64,000 nucleotides of DNA from Armatimonadota bacterium (GCA_020161505.1 JAIUNY010000008.1:62001-126000), one strand, 5' to 3'; shown: positions 9,269 through 18,352, numbered from the stretch's first letter. Notes: generated from the sequence alone by a model not told the origin. Numbers and translations: made by a program.

Positions 9269-10237
9269 TCAATCAAGCCCCGATCCACCCGTCCAGAGCG
9301 ACGCCAGGCGACTGAGATCCACATTTCCGCCGCTCACCACAACCCCGACTCGCTTGCCACGGACATCCACTTTGCCTTCCCACGCCGCCGCCAGCGAAAG
9401 GCAACCGGTTGGTTCAACGAGAACTTTCATGCGCTCCGCATAAAACTTCGTGCACTCCACGAGCGTGGAATCCGCCACGGTCACCACATCATCGACATGA
9501 GCCTGAATATGCGCGAAAGTCAGGGCACTTGCACTTGGGGTTCTCGCACCATCCGCAATCGTGATCGGATCCTTCACCGTCTCGATCTTCCCAGAGCGGA
9601 ATGATCGAGCAATGTCGTCACCCGCCTCCGGCTCCACGCCAATGACCTGACAAGCTGGCAAGAGAGTCTTGGCCGAGACGGCAGAACCGCTCAGCAATCC
9701 TCCTCCACCCAGGCAGACGAGAAGCATATCGAGTTCGCCACTCTCCAAAATCAACTCCCGAACCGCTGTGCCTGCCCCCGCGATGATATGAGGATGGTCG
9801 TAAGGCGGAACCAGGGTCAACCCCCGTTCCTCCGCCAACCGACTCCCCAGAGCCTCCCGCGTCGTCTCGTCGCGGTCGTACAGAATGACCTCGCCTCCGT
9901 AGCCCTCCGTGGCGGCCCGCTTTACGGCGGGAGCATCATTGGGCATCACCACAACCACGGGCGAGCCGAGGAGTTTTCCCGCCAACGCAAGCGCCTGGGC
10001 ATGGTTCCCGCTCGAATAGGTCAGCACGCCATTTCGCCGCTGATCCTCGGTCAGTTGGAGCATCGCATTCATCGCCCCTCGAAACTTGAACGAACCGGAT
10101 CTCTGGAAGCTCTCAGCCTTCACAAAGAACTGCGCATCGAACTTCGCATTGAGCTGACTCGAGGCGAGCACCGGGGTTTGATGGGCGTAAGGGGCGATGC
10201 GCCGGGCGGCGTCTTCGATGTCGGAAAATTGAACCAT
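9269..10237 (-). CDS. PLP-dependent threonine/serine ammonia-lyase family protein
   Basis: 322 residues, the single-domain fold type II length, without the regulatory ACT domain of IlvA. The PLP lysine lies in SGSFKFRGA near residue 52, cofactor-binding SSGNHAQ near 79, and the glycine loop CLGGGGLLSG near 178. 'HQTPVLASSQLN' at the N-terminus is characteristic of catabolic threonine dehydratase, threo-3-hydroxyaspartate ammonia-lyase and serine racemase. These cannot be separated by reading alone. The likely reaction is deamination of serine or threonine to a 2-oxoacid. It is the first gene of a run with malic enzyme and fhs. A GATACT box lies 10 nt before the ATG. Confidence 0.88.
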   Translation of the reverse strand: MVQFSDIEDAARRIAPYAHQTPVLASSQLNAKFDAQFFVKAESFQRSGSFKFRGAMNAMLQLTEDQRRNGVLTYSSGNHAQALALAGKLLGSPVVVVMPNDAPAVKRAATEGYGGEVILYDRDETTREALGSRLAEERGLTLVPPYDHPHIIAGAGTAVRELILESGELDMLLVCLGGGGLLSGSAVSAKTLLPACQVIGVEPEAGDDIARSFRSGKIETVKDPITIADGARTPSASALTFAHIQAHVDDVVTVADSTLVECTKFYAERMKVLVEPTGCLSLAAAWEGKVDVRGKRVGVVVSGGNVDLSRLASLWTGGSGLD

Positions 10238-10266
10238 CCCGCCCGGCAGTATCCCCTATCGCGAAG

Positions 10267-10425
10267 TCACTCTTCGGCCTGGGTGACCGTACCGTCCGAC
10301 ACACCGGCTTTCTCGTCGGCTTCCGGCGGGGCCTGAGTCGGCGCTCCCGCTCCGCACCCGGCAAGCGAGACGACGAAGGCGAAAGCGAGGGCAATAGCAA
10401 AGGTTCGAGTCAGGAAAGAATTCAT
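10267..10425 (-). CDS. Small lipoprotein, 52 residues
   Basis: The product starts MNSFLTRTFAIALAFAFVVS and reaches a canonical lipobox LAGC near residue 22-25. The short mature part is rich in Ala, Pro, Glu and Asp (QAPPEADEKAGVSDGTV). It is a lipid-anchored, acidic, probably disordered peptide of unknown role. The ATG at 10425 is preceded by a weak GAGAA. It lies between the second PEP-CTERM gene and the ammonia-lyase gene, all on the minus strand. The upstream hairpin probably separates it from the former. Such small entericidin-like lipoproteins are common and poorly conserved. Confidence 0.65.
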   Translation of the reverse strand: MNSFLTRTFAIALAFAFVVSLAGCGAGAPTQAPPEADEKAGVSDGTVTQAEE

Positions 10426-10443
10426 GGTGTTCTCAATCGGGAA

Positions 10444-10472
10444 GACCGGAGGCGCACCAAGCGCCCCCGGTC
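10444..10472 (-). terminator. GC-rich hairpin after second PEP-CTERM gene
   Basis: A 12-bp stem with one mismatch (10444-10455 with 10461-10472) and the 5-nt loop TTGGT on the minus strand, 22 nt beyond the stop codon at 10495. Only TTCCC follows, so it is either a weak intrinsic terminator or an mRNA 3' end stabiliser. Confidence 0.5.
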
Positions 10473-10494
10473 GAAGCATGGTGGGGGTAGAAGA

Positions 10495-11334
10495 CTAGGC
10501 TTTCTTTCGCTTGCGCGCGATCCACGCACCCAGCGCGAGAAGGCTCATTGTCATCGGCTCCGGAACCGCCGTTGGAGCACCTGCTTGGGCTCCTCCGAAG
10601 TCTCGGACTTCACTCGCCGTCAGGTAACGATCAAAGACCATCACGTTGTTCACGTACCACACATCGCGAACCTCCCGATCTTCATCGGCAAAGAACCAGA
10701 AGCTCGATCCCAAAGCATAGCGACCATCCAATCCGAAATTGCTCGGGCTCTGAACCGTGTTCTGCAGAACACCGTTCACATAGCTCTTGTAAGCGCGGTC
10801 ATCACCGGTCGCGGTGTTGCTCTGGTCAATCGTCAGCACGATGCGCGTCCACACATCATTGGTAAAGAGTGTGGAGTTACCCGGATCTGTGTAGTTGCCC
10901 GAGATTCCCAACCCATTCGCGGTATTGATGAACCAATCCCCGTCATTCTCGCCCGATCCAGCATCGACCGTGCCCGTAGCCGCGTGGCTCGAACCGGATT
11001 GAAGGAGGCTCTGCCACCCCGTTCCCGGCATCCGAACATCCATCAGGATCGAGTAGACGTTCGTACGAGTTCCCCCGCCGTTTGCGCCAATCGGGTTCAC
11101 AAGGCCAAGCCAAGGATCCGCCGGTTGCCCACCAAGGAAATCTCCCTTCGTGAGTTTGGCCACCGTCGCTGCCTCGCCATTGATCGTGTCTGCCTCGAAA
11201 GCAATGTTACCGTTGGAAGTCAGGCTGGTGCCTCCTCCGAGCTCGTTGTAGTTGCTGTCAAAAGTCCATGTCCAGGTCGCCGCCTGGGATGCCCCAGCGA
11301 AAGCGATTGCCGCGAAAATCAGGCTGTTACGCAT
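10495..11334 (-). CDS. PEP-CTERM LamG-like exported protein
   Basis: 279 residues from the ATG at 11334, selected for the GAGGAAAAA site ahead of it; a TTG at 11349 is in frame. It has a signal peptide ending near SQA-A. The body has the concanavalin A/LamG pattern: 'WTWTFDSNYNELGGGT', 'YSILMDVRMPGTGWQSLLQS', 'WTRIVLTIDQS', 'KSYVNGVLQNTV' and 'WYVNNVMVFDRYLTASEVRDFGG'. It ends VPEPMTMSLLALGAWIARKRKKA, an exosortase sorting signal. LamG proteins usually bind glycans, so a surface or matrix role is likely. It is a separate transcription unit, divergent from the SPFH gene across ~236 bp. Confidence 0.83.
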   Translation of the reverse strand: MRNSLIFAAIAFAGASQAATWTWTFDSNYNELGGGTSLTSNGNIAFEADTINGEAATVAKLTKGDFLGGQPADPWLGLVNPIGANGGGTRTNVYSILMDVRMPGTGWQSLLQSGSSHAATGTVDAGSGENDGDWFINTANGLGISGNYTDPGNSTLFTNDVWTRIVLTIDQSNTATGDDRAYKSYVNGVLQNTVQSPSNFGLDGRYALGSSFWFFADEDREVRDVWYVNNVMVFDRYLTASEVRDFGGAQAGAPTAVPEPMTMSLLALGAWIARKRKKA

Positions 11335-11519
11335 TTGTTTTTTCCTCAATCAGAAACCAGGGCCCCGAAAATCGAAGCACCAACACCCCAGATTCTAGGG
11401 AGCGCAAGTTAAGCCAGGGTCAAGTAAAATTAAGGGGGCGATAAGGTTCGGTTGACCCAGTGGAAATACCAGGTACCGCCCGATCCCCCCAACCGCAACC
11501 AACATCACCCATTTCCACG

Positions 11520-11525
11520 TATACT
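11520..11525 (+). promoter_or_regulatory. Candidate -10 box for the SPFH gene
   Basis: TATACT, 46 nt before the ATG at 11571, in the divergent region 11335-11570. No good -35 hexamer lies 16-18 nt upstream. Nothing else was recognised in this intergenic stretch. Confidence 0.35.
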
Positions 11526-11570
11526 CACTGCCAATCCACCGGCTTTTCCGGTACGAGGCTTTGAACCGAA

Positions 11571-12680
11571 ATGGGCATCTGGGACAAGATCAAAGGCGAA
11601 TTCATCGACATCATCGAGTGGACGGACGACACCACCGACACGATGGTCTACCGCTTCGAGCGGCATAACAACGAGATCAAATACGGCGCAAAGCTCACCG
11701 TCCGCGAGTCGCAAGTCGCCGTCTTTGTGGACGAAGGCCAATTCGCCGACGTTTTCCAGCCAGGCATGTTCACCCTGGAAACCGCCAACCTCCCCATTCT
11801 CTCCACTCTCAAGGGTTGGAAGTACGGCTTCAACTCTCCCTTCAAGAGCGAGGTCTATTTCGTCAACACCAAGCGGTTTAACAACCTCAAATGGGGCACG
11901 ATGAACCCGATCATGATGCGCGATGCTGACTTCGGCATGGTGCGCGTCCGAGCCTTCGGCACCTATGCCATGAGGGTCAAGGACGCCAAGGTCTTCCTGA
12001 AAGAAGTCGTCGGCACCAACTGGCAGTTCACCACCGAGGAAATCAGCGACCAAGTGCGCAACCAAATCGTCAGCGGATTCGCCGAAGCCGTTGCCAAAGC
12101 CGCTCTTCCCGTCCTCGATCTCTACAGCCACTACGACACAATGGGCGACAATCTGGCCGAGCTGATGCAAGCCAAGATGGACGCTATCGGCATCGAACTC
12201 CTCGATTTGGTCGTCGAGAACGTCAGTGTTCCGCCCGAAGTGGAGCAAGCCATCGACACCCGCAGCAAGATGGGAGCCGTGGGAAATCTGGACAACTTCA
12301 TGAAGTTCCAGGCTGGCGAAGCCATGGTGAAGGGAGCCGAGAATCCCAGCGGAGCAGGTGCCATCGGCGCGCAGATGGCTGCCGGCATGATGATGGGCCA
12401 GCAAGTCAGCCAATCGATGCAGCAACCCGCCTCTCCTCCTGCCGCTCCTTCGGCGGCGACCCCACCTCCGGTTCCCCAGGCTCCGCAGTATCACGTCGCG
12501 ATCGGAGGTCAACAACACGGACCCTTCACCCTCGATGTCCTTCAACAAATGACCGGCGATGGACGCCTCAGCCGAGAAACCCTCGTCTGGACAACCGGCA
12601 TGGCAGGTTGGGAGAAAGCCGAAACCGTCCTGTCGACCCTCTTCGCCGCAGTCCCCCCGCCGATTCCACCGGCGGAGTAA
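11571..12680 (+). CDS. SPFH domain protein with C-terminal GYF_2 domain
   Basis: 369 residues. Residues ~20-260 form an SPFH (band 7) domain of the virion-core/YdjI type, with 'EFIDIIEWTDDTTDTMVYRFERHNNEIKYGAKLTVRE' split by short turns, 'PGMFTLETANLPIL', and 'MDAIGIELLDLVVENVSVPPEVEQAID'. Then come a Met/Gln/Gly-rich helix, a Pro-rich linker, and a GYF_2 module (YHVAIGGQQHGPF..L...G.L...TLVWTTGMAGW). SPFH proteins form ring- or cage-like membrane-associated oligomers. The next gene, 27 bp downstream, is the zinc-ribbon partner with which this subfamily is often found. The ATG at 11571 starts a conserved MGIWDKIKGEF. Exact function is unknown. Confidence 0.82.
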   Translation: MGIWDKIKGEFIDIIEWTDDTTDTMVYRFERHNNEIKYGAKLTVRESQVAVFVDEGQFADVFQPGMFTLETANLPILSTLKGWKYGFNSPFKSEVYFVNTKRFNNLKWGTMNPIMMRDADFGMVRVRAFGTYAMRVKDAKVFLKEVVGTNWQFTTEEISDQVRNQIVSGFAEAVAKAALPVLDLYSHYDTMGDNLAELMQAKMDAIGIELLDLVVENVSVPPEVEQAIDTRSKMGAVGNLDNFMKFQAGEAMVKGAENPSGAGAIGAQMAAGMMMGQQVSQSMQQPASPPAAPSAATPPPVPQAPQYHVAIGGQQHGPFTLDVLQQMTGDGRLSRETLVWTTGMAGWEKAETVLSTLFAAVPPPIPPAE

Positions 12681-12707
12681 CAGCCACGACGGAACGCTGC
12701 ACTAAAG

Positions 12708-13784
12708 ATGGCTGAACAGCGATATCCGTGCGAGCAGTGCGGGGCGCAACTCACTTTTGCGCCCGGCACGAAATCGCTTTCTTGCTCCTACTGCGGGCAT
12801 GTCCAAGACATCCCTGCGTCCATGGACGACATCGAGGAGCTCGATTTTCAGCTCTACCTCACCCAGCACGCCCCTCCGACGATGATTGAGCCGAAGCGGG
12901 TTCTGCACTGCAACCAGTGCGCCGCCGAGTTCACCTGGCCGGAGAATCAGGAGTCAGGGGCTTGTCCCTTCTGCGGAAGCAATGTCGTGGTTCCCACTAA
13001 CCCCGAGCAGCGGATCGAACCCCGCAGCGTCCTGCCCTTCGCCGTTGATCTTCGAGCCGCAAAAACAAACTTCCAAGCCTGGATCGGTAGCCGATTCTGG
13101 GCCCCCAACAACCTGAAAGCCCTCGCTCTCGCCGAGAACGGGATCAAGGGCTGCTACATCCCCTACTGGACGTACGACACCGTCACCACCACCGCATACG
13201 TAGGACAACGCGGCGAAAACTACTACGAAACCGAGTCATACACCGACTCGAACGGCAACCGACAAACCCGCCAAGTGATGAAGACCCGCTGGTATCCCGC
13301 CTCCGGGATCGTCGTGGTGCCTTTCGATGATGTCCTGGTTCTCGCTAGTCAACACCTGCCTCCGCGCTATGCCCAAGCCATGTCCTCGTGGAATCTCACC
13401 GAACTGGCCCCCTATCGCGGCGAGTTCCTCAGCGGATTTGTGGCGATGCGCTACGATGTCCCCCTCGACTCGGGGTTTGAAACCGCAAAGCAAATCATGT
13501 CCGGCCCCATCCACAGTGCCATCTGCCGAGACATCGGCGGCGATCAACAGCGGGTGATCCAGCAACGCACTCAATACGACCAAATCACCTTCAAGCACAT
13601 CCTGCTCCCCATCTGGAGCGGAGCCTACCGATATGGCGGAAAATCCTGGAGTTACCTCGTGAATGGTCAAACCGGCGAAGTTCGAGGCGAAGCCCCCGTG
13701 AGCCCGTGGAAGGTCGCGATTGCCGTCATTCTCGCCCTCATCGTCATTGGGCTGATCATCTTCCTCACCAGCCAGAACCAGTAA
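12708..13784 (+). CDS. Double zinc-ribbon membrane protein, SPFH partner
   Basis: 358 residues. Two zinc ribbons are visible at the N-terminus: CEQCG...CSYCG (residues ~6-27) and CNQC...CPFCG (~66-87). A central domain of ~200 residues contains 'GCYIPYWTYDTVTTTAYVGQRG' and 'TRWYPASGIVVVPFDDVLVLAS'. A single membrane helix lies at the C-terminus (VAIAVILALIVIGLIIFL), followed by a short polar tail. This is the TFIIB-type zinc-ribbon protein commonly encoded next to SPFH/YdjI genes, proposed to work with them at membranes. The 27-bp gap to the SPFH gene indicates an operon. No enzymatic motif was seen. Confidence 0.78.
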   Translation: MAEQRYPCEQCGAQLTFAPGTKSLSCSYCGHVQDIPASMDDIEELDFQLYLTQHAPPTMIEPKRVLHCNQCAAEFTWPENQESGACPFCGSNVVVPTNPEQRIEPRSVLPFAVDLRAAKTNFQAWIGSRFWAPNNLKALALAENGIKGCYIPYWTYDTVTTTAYVGQRGENYYETESYTDSNGNRQTRQVMKTRWYPASGIVVVPFDDVLVLASQHLPPRYAQAMSSWNLTELAPYRGEFLSGFVAMRYDVPLDSGFETAKQIMSGPIHSAICRDIGGDQQRVIQQRTQYDQITFKHILLPIWSGAYRYGGKSWSYLVNGQTGEVRGEAPVSPWKVAIAVILALIVIGLIIFLTSQNQ

Positions 13785-13792
13785 GCGAACAG

Positions 13793-13818
13793 TCTCCCTT
13801 TCAAAATGAAAGTGGAGA
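13793..13818 (+). terminator. Hairpin after SPFH/zinc-ribbon operon
   Basis: TCTCCCTTTC and GAAAGTGGAGA form a 10-bp stem with one bulged T and a 5-nt loop, 9 nt past the stop. There is no T tract. The remaining 13819-13943 has only a 12-bp palindrome (13901-13912), nothing coding. Confidence 0.4.
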
Positions 13819-13943
13819 CCCAGACATGGTTAAGGGGAGAGCAAACACCACGCTGGAATCTCCAACAAAACTTTACCAGAGTTTCAGTACAAGCGCAAGG
13901 TGTCCCGGGACACAGGGACATCCTTTCGTATTTCATGCTGATT

Positions 13944-15005
13944 TTAACTTCGCGTTGCCCGGAACACGGCATCAAAGAACTCGGGCCGTGCCTGAGATAT
14001 TTTCAAGTTGGTCTCATCAGGATGCACACGATGAGCCAAAAGAACCCCCCAAATTCGGTGCTCGGGATCAATCCAAAGGCACGTGCCGGTGTACCCAGTG
14101 TGCCCATAACTTGCCGTGCTGAACAAACTCCCCGCCGACGATCCTGTCGGAGACTTCGTGTCCCACCCCAGAGCGCGACTGGAAAGATCGCTCCCTTTGG
14201 CGATCCACTCCGCTTTGTGCGACCCGATGAACCCACGACCTTCATCCCACGCCCGCGCATACTCCGCCACCCCAGCCAGCGTACTGAAGAGACCCGCGTT
14301 TCCACTCACCCCGCCCAATGCGTATGCAATGGGATCATGCACCGTTCCGCGTATAAACTCGCCATGACTCCACTCCTGCCCTCGTTCGGAGGCGAGCTTG
14401 CGTCTCCAGGCATCTGTTTTCCCCGTCGGCGGAATGCGCGGCAACATCCCCGGCGAGGGGCAGTAGTCAGCCCCGGACACACCCAGAGGCGCAAAAACCC
14501 GGAGCGCGACCCACTCCGGAAAAGGCATGCCGGTCGCCCGCTCCAAGATCGCCATCAAGGTCACAAATCCAAGGCAAGAGTATTCGCACTGAACACCGAC
14601 AGCCGTCGCAGGGTTCGCGGAGAGAATCCGTGCCCGAGCTTCTTGGGAAACGGAAATCTTCCCCGCGATCCCTGAGTCATAGGCCCGCAGCCCGCTCTCG
14701 TGACGCAAAAGGTGCCGAATCGTCGCATCCGACAGCTTGGTCTCGGGAATCCACTTGCTCACGGGATCATCCAGACTCAAAATCCCCGCATCCACCGAGA
14801 CAAGAACTGCCGGAGTCGTCGCCATCACTTTGGTGACGCTTGCAAGATCCCACACCGTCTCCCCATCCACGGCGCGCGAACTTGGATCATAAGTGAATCG
14901 ACCAACATGATCCATGACCACCGAGGCCCCAGAACCATACGCGAAGGAAGCCCCCGGAAAGGCTCCCTCCGCGATCCACTTTTCAACTACACCACGCGGC
15001 GTCAT
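13944..15005 (-). CDS. Beta-lactamase-fold serine hydrolase
   Basis: 353 residues from the ATG at 15005; a GTG at 15020 would overlap the upstream stop. It belongs to the class C beta-lactamase/D-alanyl-D-alanine carboxypeptidase-like family. The nucleophile motif is SVTK in 'DLASVTKVMATTPAVL' near residue 60. The second catalytic motif is the Tyr of CEYSCLGFVTL near 140 (YxN is replaced by YSC). The third is 'YGHTGYTGT' (HTG) near 305. Other family marks are 'LLRHESGL' and 'GLFSTLAGVAEYAR'. No signal peptide was recognised. It lies 4 nt after the GH20-like gene, so it is probably co-transcribed; a role in amino-sugar or peptidoglycan ester/amide cleavage is possible but unproven. Confidence 0.83.
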   Translation of the reverse strand: MTPRGVVEKWIAEGAFPGASFAYGSGASVVMDHVGRFTYDPSSRAVDGETVWDLASVTKVMATTPAVLVSVDAGILSLDDPVSKWIPETKLSDATIRHLLRHESGLRAYDSGIAGKISVSQEARARILSANPATAVGVQCEYSCLGFVTLMAILERATGMPFPEWVALRVFAPLGVSGADYCPSPGMLPRIPPTGKTDAWRRKLASERGQEWSHGEFIRGTVHDPIAYALGGVSGNAGLFSTLAGVAEYARAWDEGRGFIGSHKAEWIAKGSDLSSRALGWDTKSPTGSSAGSLFSTASYGHTGYTGTCLWIDPEHRIWGVLLAHRVHPDETNLKISQARPEFFDAVFRATRS

Positions 15006-15009
15006 TCCG

Positions 15010-17559
15010 TCAGAATACACTCACGCCGTGCACCCGCGTACCGGCGGCTGACTGAATCGACGTGATCGTCACAGATTCAATCATCTTCCGAGGGAAGCTC
15101 AAGCGCACCCCACTGAGCCCATCCATCCGAGCCGAAGCAATCGTGGCGCGATCATCCGTCACGCTCCGAAGATGCGTCCCGTACCGCAGGGTCTCTTTCA
15201 CCGATGAGCCATCCGCAAAGTGAACCACCACTTCGACCACCGGAACCACCTCGTTCACCCGAGCCAGGCAGTCCAGCGCGAGGGCCAGATTCGCCGCTTC
15301 TTGTCCGACCGGAATCTTGACCGCATCCGGGGCCCCGAATGAAGCGTTCGTGGTGCTGCCAAACAGCTGAATCGGATCAAAGAGCCGGAACCCGAGCGTG
15401 CCGATCTTGAGCGGCTTGCCTCGCAGACCCTGGGGCAACACCGCATCGCCGGGGAGCGGAGCCACCGCGCTCCGACCACCAAAGTAAAGCCGCTGGAGCA
15501 ACGCCGCCGGATCGTAGCCAATCTTGTTCGGCATGTCGGTGCGCCCGCTCCAGGCATATTCCGCCATCAGGATGTAGGCATGGAACTGATCCCACGCCCG
15601 AACCATGTTGGCCTCGCTGCTCTCGTACCCGGCCCATGTGGACTGGAGAACGCCCGCGTTGTTCCGAATCGCCGACAGCGTGAAGCCTCGAATATTGCCT
15701 GGGCGATTCCACGTGGTGGCAATCGGCTTCATCCCAATCGAGTTCCAGAGCTTGAGCGACTTGTCAAACACATCAGGATTCGGGTCGTCCTTGTAATGCC
15801 AATCTCCGATGAGATTCCCCTTTTGCAACACGCTCCGCCGCTCCTTGGCAATCGCCGGAGAATCCCCATGCTGCGCATCAACCGCCTCGTCCTTGGCGAG
15901 CATCATGTCGCTCCAGAACATCGACTTCACGTTGTGCTTCTTGGCGATGTCAAGTAGTTCCGGAACACTCACCTTCCAGAGCCTGGTTTCAAGCCCGGGA
16001 TCATTCGGCATTCCACGCATCCCGATTTCATCGAGACCAAAGTGAACCGTCGTGGGATTGAACTCCCCAATGATCTCGGCCCACAGATCACGGAACACGG
16101 CTCGGGTTTTCGCCTTGCGCGGATCAATCGTGTAAGGGATCTTCGGATTGATCGCCATGTCGAGGTTCTTGTCATTCTCAAAAAACCACTCCATGTGCCC
16201 CAGACTCTGAACCAGAGGAATAAACTCAAAACCAAGAGAGCGATACTGCCCCACGAGAGCCTTCAGATCCTTTTTGCTCATCGTGATCGAGGTTTCGATC
16301 CCCGGCAAGGTGTCCCAATCCGTGCGCTCGCACTGCAGCACGATCTTGTTCAGCTTCATCAAAGCGAGAACCCGGCGCAAGAGCTTGCCCTGGAACTGCA
16401 AGGCCGTTGGGCCAACAAACTTGTGGATCCCTCGCCAGGTCGTACTCGGCCAGTCCCGAATCTCGCCCCGCTCGACCACCAAACGCCCTTTCTGCGGACG
16501 AGTCAGCAAGGCGAGTGTGCGCAGAGCGTATCGAACCCCATCACGATCCGCCGCTTGAACCATTGCCCCGGAATCGGTCACGTTCAGCACATAGCCACCT
16601 GCCGGAAGCCCATTGATTCCAAGTGTCGCTTTCACCGCGAAAGCCTTGCCCACCGATGAATCAGGTTGCCACTCCCAAGTCTCTTGCAAAAACTCGTTGA
16701 ACCAAGCCGGTTCCGCTTCAAGCCCCGCAGGCAGATCGAGAGTAAACCCAGCGTGGGCGTCGGTGAACCCCGGGCGCGGAGTTCGCTGCTTGGGCTGCGG
16801 AGCCAGAGGCAAAGGACGACTATCCGGCCCAAGGGCCTCCAAGATATCAACTGTCTCCGTGGCGACCGGCTGCGGAACTCCTGGCTCGTGGGGTTTCGGA
16901 TCAATCGTGACCGAGTACTCGAAGGTCATCGCCTCCTGAGGCTCAAGTTCAACATCGGTGTATCCAAGCCAAAACAGTTCCTTGTCAACCGCCCACTCCA
17001 CCGCGTGATTCCGCGCGTCCATCACATTGATCGGGCGCTGGGCGCGAATGGTGACCTTCGCACTCGGAGCATCGAAAACCACCTCACGAGCCGGTTTGCC
17101 AAACACTCTTTCTTCAAAGCTCGAACCCGCTCGAATCGGATTCTTCAAACTCGGAGCCTGTGCGCCATCAAGCCTCAACGTGCCATCGGCGAGCAACGGA
17201 GCCCAGAGCCTCCCCACCGCAAATTCAAGCATCGCCGGCTTCTCACCTCGCCATCGGAACGAGGCCGTCGCATCAAACCCATCTTCTCTCGGTCGAAAAA
17301 CCTGGGTGCCTCCGACCAGCCCATCATCGCTGTTCATCACCACGACGATCGAGCCGTTCTCACCAGGTCGCACATCGATCGGTTTCCACGCCGAACTGAA
17401 GTAGCCTCGCTTCCAGCCCCGTTCGTAGTACTGGAATCCGCTCCCCTCAATCAGTGCCGTATCGGCAACCTTCATCTCCAAACCTCGGAACGGAGCGTAA
17501 GTCACAGCGACCGACGGCTTCCCAGCGAGCACCATCGTCGCGGCAAGAGTGCCAAGCAT
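15010..17559 (-). CDS. GH20-like beta-N-acetylhexosaminidase, exported
   Basis: 849 residues. A short signal-like N-terminus (MLGTLAATMVLAGKPSVA) is followed by ~250 residues of beta-sandwich, then a GH20 N-terminal-like domain with 'YALRTLALLTRP'. The TIM barrel starts at 'IRDWPSTTWRGIHKFVGP'. The catalytic pair Asp-Glu lies in HFGLDEIG near residue 508, as in GH20 substrate-assisted enzymes. Other barrel marks are 'FEFIPLVQSLGHMEWFF' and 'WNRPGNIRGFTLSAIRNN'. The likely reaction is release of terminal HexNAc, but divergent GH20-like proteins with other specificities exist. It is followed after 4 nt by the serine hydrolase. A -10 box sits 6 nt before the start codon, so the mRNA may be leaderless. 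Confidence 0.75.
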   Translation of the reverse strand: MLGTLAATMVLAGKPSVAVTYAPFRGLEMKVADTALIEGSGFQYYERGWKRGYFSSAWKPIDVRPGENGSIVVVMNSDDGLVGGTQVFRPREDGFDATASFRWRGEKPAMLEFAVGRLWAPLLADGTLRLDGAQAPSLKNPIRAGSSFEERVFGKPAREVVFDAPSAKVTIRAQRPINVMDARNHAVEWAVDKELFWLGYTDVELEPQEAMTFEYSVTIDPKPHEPGVPQPVATETVDILEALGPDSRPLPLAPQPKQRTPRPGFTDAHAGFTLDLPAGLEAEPAWFNEFLQETWEWQPDSSVGKAFAVKATLGINGLPAGGYVLNVTDSGAMVQAADRDGVRYALRTLALLTRPQKGRLVVERGEIRDWPSTTWRGIHKFVGPTALQFQGKLLRRVLALMKLNKIVLQCERTDWDTLPGIETSITMSKKDLKALVGQYRSLGFEFIPLVQSLGHMEWFFENDKNLDMAINPKIPYTIDPRKAKTRAVFRDLWAEIIGEFNPTTVHFGLDEIGMRGMPNDPGLETRLWKVSVPELLDIAKKHNVKSMFWSDMMLAKDEAVDAQHGDSPAIAKERRSVLQKGNLIGDWHYKDDPNPDVFDKSLKLWNSIGMKPIATTWNRPGNIRGFTLSAIRNNAGVLQSTWAGYESSEANMVRAWDQFHAYILMAEYAWSGRTDMPNKIGYDPAALLQRLYFGGRSAVAPLPGDAVLPQGLRGKPLKIGTLGFRLFDPIQLFGSTTNASFGAPDAVKIPVGQEAANLALALDCLARVNEVVPVVEVVVHFADGSSVKETLRYGTHLRSVTDDRATIASARMDGLSGVRLSFPRKMIESVTITSIQSAAGTRVHGVSVF

Positions 17560-17565
17560 CCTGTG

Positions 17566-17571
17566 ATTCTA
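17566..17571 (-). promoter_or_regulatory. -10 box for a possibly leaderless GH20 mRNA
   Basis: TAGAAT on the minus strand, 6 nt before the ATG at 17559. Transcription would begin at or next to the start codon. The -35 region is poor. Confidence 0.5.
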
Positions 17572-17617
17572 CTAAAACTGTTGCGTGACACTTCGTCCGC
17601 TGGGGCCACGGACGAGG

Positions 17618-18352
17618 CTATCTTTGCTCCACTCTGTGCATCACCGGGTAAGAATCCCGGCTCAGTAGCTCTTTCCCGTCCCGCGTCACCCGAAAAGTCT
17701 CGACCTCATGCCCAAATTTCCCCGGGTTCCGCAAGCGCTGAGAATCCCCCGCGACGGTAATCGTGAGGGGCTGTCTTTGATTGAGCACACGCTGCACGAT
17801 CCGGGGCTGATCCCCACGCGCATCGCGCGAAAGAATCGCGATTCTGAGCGTATTCCCCGAAATCGCGGCAGAAATCGTCACCGGCACACGTCGCGGGTTC
17901 CTGAACTTGAGGTCGATATTCGGGAAAGCCACCGCCGCATCGCGACCAGGCGCAATGTAATCCGGGGCGTGATGATGCGGATGCCGCTCGACAAACCCCA
18001 TGCTCGAGAGCATCGCGGCATTGTAAAGCGTGGAGCTGGTCTGGCACACCCCTCCGCCCCACTGATCCACGAGATTCCCGCCGAAACTCACGGGCGCCCG
18101 TCGAAACCCGCGATCTCGACTCCACGGACCCGCAACCTTATTGAAGCTGAACGTCTCTCCCGGCGCGATGACAATCCCATCCAGCCGCTTGACCGCAAGC
18201 AAGGCGTTGTGCCTCTGGTTCGCGGTTCTCCCCTGGAGCGAGGTCACGTATTCGCCAATCACCGTCTCCGGGGATTGCCTGGTCGCCGCAACCAGACCCC
18301 AACCGAGCCCCATCACGGCAACGCATCCCAGCCCCAGCGACCAGAGCCTCAT
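17618..18352 (-). CDS. VanW family exported protein
   Basis: 244 residues with an N-terminal signal/anchor helix (LWSLGLGCVAVMGLGWGLVAAT). The VanW domain is clear: 'RTANQRHNALLAVKRLDGIVIAPGETFSFN', 'GFRRAPV', and 'GGGVCQTSSTLYNAAMLSS' with the invariant Cys-Gln, then 'ERHPHHHAPDYIAPGRDAAVAFPNIDLKFRN'. VanW domains occur in cell-envelope proteins and some glycopeptide-resistance clusters, but their biochemistry is unknown. Its ATG overlaps the TGA of the alpha-2-macroglobulin gene (ATGA, 18349-18352), so translation is coupled. It is the last gene of the three-gene membrane/A2M/VanW operon. A cell-wall role is inferred from the context. Confidence 0.88.
   Translation of the reverse strand: MRLWSLGLGCVAVMGLGWGLVAATRQSPETVIGEYVTSLQGRTANQRHNALLAVKRLDGIVIAPGETFSFNKVAGPWSRDRGFRRAPVSFGGNLVDQWGGGVCQTSSTLYNAAMLSSMGFVERHPHHHAPDYIAPGRDAAVAFPNIDLKFRNPRRVPVTISAAISGNTLRIAILSRDARGDQPRIVQRVLNQRQPLTITVAGDSQRLRNPGKFGHEVETFRVTRDGKELLSRDSYPVMHRVEQR

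Noticed and set aside
11335-11420. Sigma54 promoter for the second PEP-CTERM gene
   Set aside because: TGGC and TTGC occur near each other on the minus strand but the GG-to-GC distance is 8 rather than 10 nt.
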